A DNA stretch of 7,482 nt, from contig JAFWYI010000060.1 in the NCBI GenBank assembly GCA_017522745.1, forward strand, positions 1 to 7,482. The letters run 5' to 3'. This DNA comes from Mailhella sp. (GTDB lineage Bacteria; Desulfobacterota; Desulfovibrionia; Desulfovibrionales; Desulfovibrionaceae). Below the pieces are notes generated by a model, which saw nothing but the letters and a program-made list of their open reading frames with translations, was not told the origin of the DNA and did no database searches. Below are positions 5,725-7,482 of this stretch, one piece after another. The first letter of the stretch is position 1. The number at the start of each line of letters is the position of its first letter. Made by a program: the position numbers and the translations under genes.

Positions 5725-5753
5725 TTGCTTCCGCCTCCCATGTCTCTTATGCT
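5725..5753 (+). promoter_or_regulatory. Promoter of the flavodoxin-fold oxidoreductase gene
   Basis: TTGCTT at 5725-5730 and TATGCT at 5748-5753 are separated by 17 bp. The start codon is at 5788, preceded by AGGAGG at 5776-5781, which gives a leader of roughly 28 nt. Confidence 0.55.
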
Positions 5754-5787
5754 GAAACAACGATTTTGGATATCCAGGAGGCGGAGA

Positions 5788-6432
5788 ATGATACTTGCAT
5801 TGAATGGCAGCCCAAGGCGTTCCGGCAATACGGCATCCATGCTTCAGGCAGCTCTCGATGGTGCGGCATCCATGGGAATGGAAACTCGCATGATACACCT
5901 GTATCAGCTTCAATATAAGGGCTGTATCAGTTGCTTTTCCTGCAAGTTGAAAGGCGGTGAGCATGGAAAATGCGCTATGAAGGACGACCTTTCTCCTATT
6001 CTTGAGATGATGCAGTCTGCAGATGCGCTTATTTTCGGCGCTCCCATTTACTACAGCAACATCACGCCCGAACTTCTGGCCCTGCTGCATCGCTTCATGT
6101 TCAGCAACATGCTCTATACCAAAGAAAATCGCTGGCAGTTCAAGCGCAGGCTTCCTTCTGCGTTCGTCTACACTTTCGGCGTCCCGCCGGAAATGACGGA
6201 AAGCGTCGTGGCTCCTTTTGAGGGTGTCCATAAACGCATGGGCGAGATGCTTGGCTTCCAGCCGGAAGTCTGCTGTGCCGCAAACGCCTGGCAGTTCACC
6301 GACTACAGCCGTTATGAGGCCAGTCAGTTCGACGCGACGGCCAAGAAGCGTTATCGCGACGACGTGTTCCCCAGAGAACTGCAGGCCGCCCGCGAGATGG
6401 GTATACGGCTTGCCCAAAAGGCATCAGCATAA
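5788..6432 (+). CDS. Flavodoxin-fold NAD(P)H-dependent oxidoreductase
   Basis: A 214-residue cytoplasmic flavoprotein of the flavodoxin_2/FMN-reductase type, probably using FMN to transfer electrons from NAD(P)H or another donor to an unknown acceptor. The phosphate-binding loop NGSPRRSGNT is at residues 6-15, and the isoalloxazine-side GAPIYYSNITPEL segment at 84-96. A cysteine cluster Cys46-x2-Cys49-x2-Cys52-x9-Cys62, followed by DDL, lies where iron-sulfur flavoproteins carry their [4Fe-4S] ligands, but the last spacing is longer than the usual CX2CX2CX4-7C, so cluster binding is uncertain. The start is set by AGGAGG six bases upstream. The frame is open 23 codons earlier, but without similarity. 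The gene is divergent from trmO and convergent with the sensor kinase gene. The physiological substrate cannot be inferred. Confidence 0.88.
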   Translation: MILALNGSPRRSGNTASMLQAALDGAASMGMETRMIHLYQLQYKGCISCFSCKLKGGEHGKCAMKDDLSPILEMMQSADALIFGAPIYYSNITPELLALLHRFMFSNMLYTKENRWQFKRRLPSAFVYTFGVPPEMTESVVAPFEGVHKRMGEMLGFQPEVCCAANAWQFTDYSRYEASQFDATAKKRYRDDVFPRELQAAREMGIRLAQKASA

Positions 6433-6442
6433 CACCTATGAA

Positions 6443-6465
6443 GAAGGCGGCTCGTGGCCGCCTTC
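6443..6465. terminator. Hairpin between convergent flavoprotein and kinase genes
   Basis: GAAGGCGGC (6443-6451) pairs perfectly with GCCGCCTTC (6457-6465) around a 5-nt loop, 10 bp after the flavoprotein stop and 18 bp beyond the kinase stop. It is GC-rich and stable, with little T-run on either side (CTTGT on plus, TTCATAGG on minus). It probably serves both genes. Confidence 0.65.
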
Positions 6466-6483
6466 CTTGTACCTGATATCTGA

Positions 6484-7482
6484 TCAGGCCAGAGGTATGG
6501 TAAAACAGATGGAACAGCCCGCAGTGTCTTCCACATAGATGCGGCCACCATGACGTTCCACGATATGTTTGCATATCGCCAGCCCCAATCCTGTGGAAAG
6601 CTGTCCGCCTCTATGTTTTTCCACCCGGAAGAAGCGCTCGAACACTCGCACGCGAAGTTCAGGAGGGATGCCCGGGCCTTCATCATGCACGCAGAATATC
6701 GCTTCGCCCTGATCTTTGTTCATCGTTGCGGAAAGTGTGATGTCTGAACCCTCAGGGGCATACCGGCATGCATTTTCCAGAAGGTTGCGCATCACGCGGG
6801 TAAGGAATTCCAAGTCCCCTTTGACAAGGATATCCCCCTGCTCCAGTTTTTCGCAAAAACGAAGGTTCTTCTCTTCCCCGGAGCCACGGCAGAGATCCAT
6901 CCCACAACGGATAAGCGTAGACGACGACAGCGGGCTGATATTCATGGGAACCGCACCATGCTCGATGCTCGAAAGCTGCAGCAGGTCTTTGACCATGGTC
7001 GCCATATATTGAGAATTGCGGTCGATGACTTCCAGGAAATGCTGGCCGCGCGGCTCCTCAACGAATCGCTTCAGACTTTCCGCATAGCCCATGATAGCCG
7101 TAAGCGGAGTCCTCAGTTCGTGGGACACGTTCGCAACGAAATCCCTTCTCATATCCATGAGAGCGGACATCTCCGTGATATCATGGAACACGGCGACCGC
7201 AAGGAGGAATTTCATCTCCCCAACGATGGGACAGAGCTGGACCTGCAATTTCCGGCCTGTCACGGAGTCCATCTCGAGCTGCAGCGGCTCCTTCACATCC
7301 TCTGACTTCAGCATCTCGATGCCGTTCATCAGCTCCTGCGAAGGGATGATGTCGCAGAGTTTCAGCCCTTCCGCATGCCGGACGCGCGGGAAGAAACGGG
7401 CCAGCGCCGTATTCGCTCTCCGTATCCCTCCTTCCCGATCGATAACGAGTACCCCCTCCGTGATACTTTCGAGTACCGCGTC
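6484..7482 (-). CDS. PhoR-like sensor histidine kinase (partial, N-terminus outside window)
   Basis: The visible 332 residues are the C-terminal part of a sensor kinase that autophosphorylates on histidine and passes the phosphate to a response regulator. Numbering from the window edge, a PAS domain (starting around DAVLESITEGVLVID) fills about residues 1-100. A HisKA domain follows with the H-box FVANVSHELRTPLTAI (phospho-acceptor His121), then the ATPase domain with N-box NLLENACRYAP near 233-243, G1 DEGPGIP near 267-273, F-box ERFFR near 282-286 and G2 GLGLAICKHIVERHGG from 298. The C-terminus is complete, ending shortly after FTIPLA. All catalytic boxes are intact. The PAS-HisKA-HATPase order and motif wording resemble PhoR-type phosphate sensors, but without the N-terminal sensor region or the partner regulator the signal is unknown. 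Any membrane segments would lie beyond the edge. Confidence 0.93.
   Translation of the reverse strand, partial: DAVLESITEGVLVIDREGGIRRANTALARFFPRVRHAEGLKLCDIIPSQELMNGIEMLKSEDVKEPLQLEMDSVTGRKLQVQLCPIVGEMKFLLAVAVFHDITEMSALMDMRRDFVANVSHELRTPLTAIMGYAESLKRFVEEPRGQHFLEVIDRNSQYMATMVKDLLQLSSIEHGAVPMNISPLSSSTLIRCGMDLCRGSGEEKNLRFCEKLEQGDILVKGDLEFLTRVMRNLLENACRYAPEGSDITLSATMNKDQGEAIFCVHDEGPGIPPELRVRVFERFFRVEKHRGGQLSTGLGLAICKHIVERHGGRIYVEDTAGCSICFTIPLA

Noticed and set aside
5682..5840. 53-codon N-terminal extension of TrmO
   Set aside because: It overlaps the divergent control region and the start of the flavoprotein gene and shows no similarity to TrmO proteins.
4695..5918. A 407-codon plus-strand frame opposite ybiI and trmO
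   Set aside because: It is antisense to two recognisable genes and has no domain of its own.

Overview
The window looks like a chromosomal segment of a sulfate-reducing deltaproteobacterium of the Desulfovibrio group (Desulfovibrionaceae). The best clue is the ferritin gene, whose protein closely resembles the bacterioferritin known from Desulfovibrio desulfuricans. The moderately GC-rich coding sequence, clear AGGAGG-type ribosome binding sites and a tRNA with encoded CCA are compatible with that. No taxonomic search was possible, so the assignment is an inference.

Left part (1-1376, plus strand): the 3' end of an unrecognised gene is followed 10 bp later by icd, an isocitrate dehydrogenase of about 385 residues. 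Its substrate residues are intact, but its coenzyme-selectivity residues are not those of the E. coli NADP enzyme.

Middle (1405-3899): this is the accessory region. Two complete tRNA-Ser(GGA) genes lie in the same direction about 2.3 kb apart, each with its own promoter and Rho-independent terminator. They are identical except that the first lacks one A in the anticodon loop, giving a 6-nt loop. Between them are the first ~20 codons of what looks like a tyrosine-recombinase (integrase) gene, fused by deletion to the tail of another gene. There is also an intact class II Fic AMP-transferase gene with a DNA-binding N-terminus and a tandem-repeat promoter, another apparent gene remnant with a strong terminator, and ~560 bp of AT-rich DNA without a convincing gene. 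The simplest reading is a decayed integrative element at a tRNA-Ser locus that kept its Fic gene.

Right part (3950-7482): on the minus strand, trmO (tRNA m6t6A37 methyltransferase) and ybiI (small DksA/TraR-type zinc finger) are separated by 3 bp and probably form an operon, followed after 124 bp by bfr (bacterioferritin). Divergent from trmO is a flavodoxin-fold oxidoreductase gene. The two genes share a 106-bp control region with back-to-back promoters around a GGGCAA-GA-TTGCCC palindrome, and trmO seems to be transcribed leaderless. The window ends inside a PhoR-like PAS/HisKA/HATPase sensor kinase gene, convergent with the flavoprotein gene.

No single new multi-gene system is evident. 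The most unusual items are the tRNA-Ser pair with the shortened anticodon loop and the decayed element between the copies.
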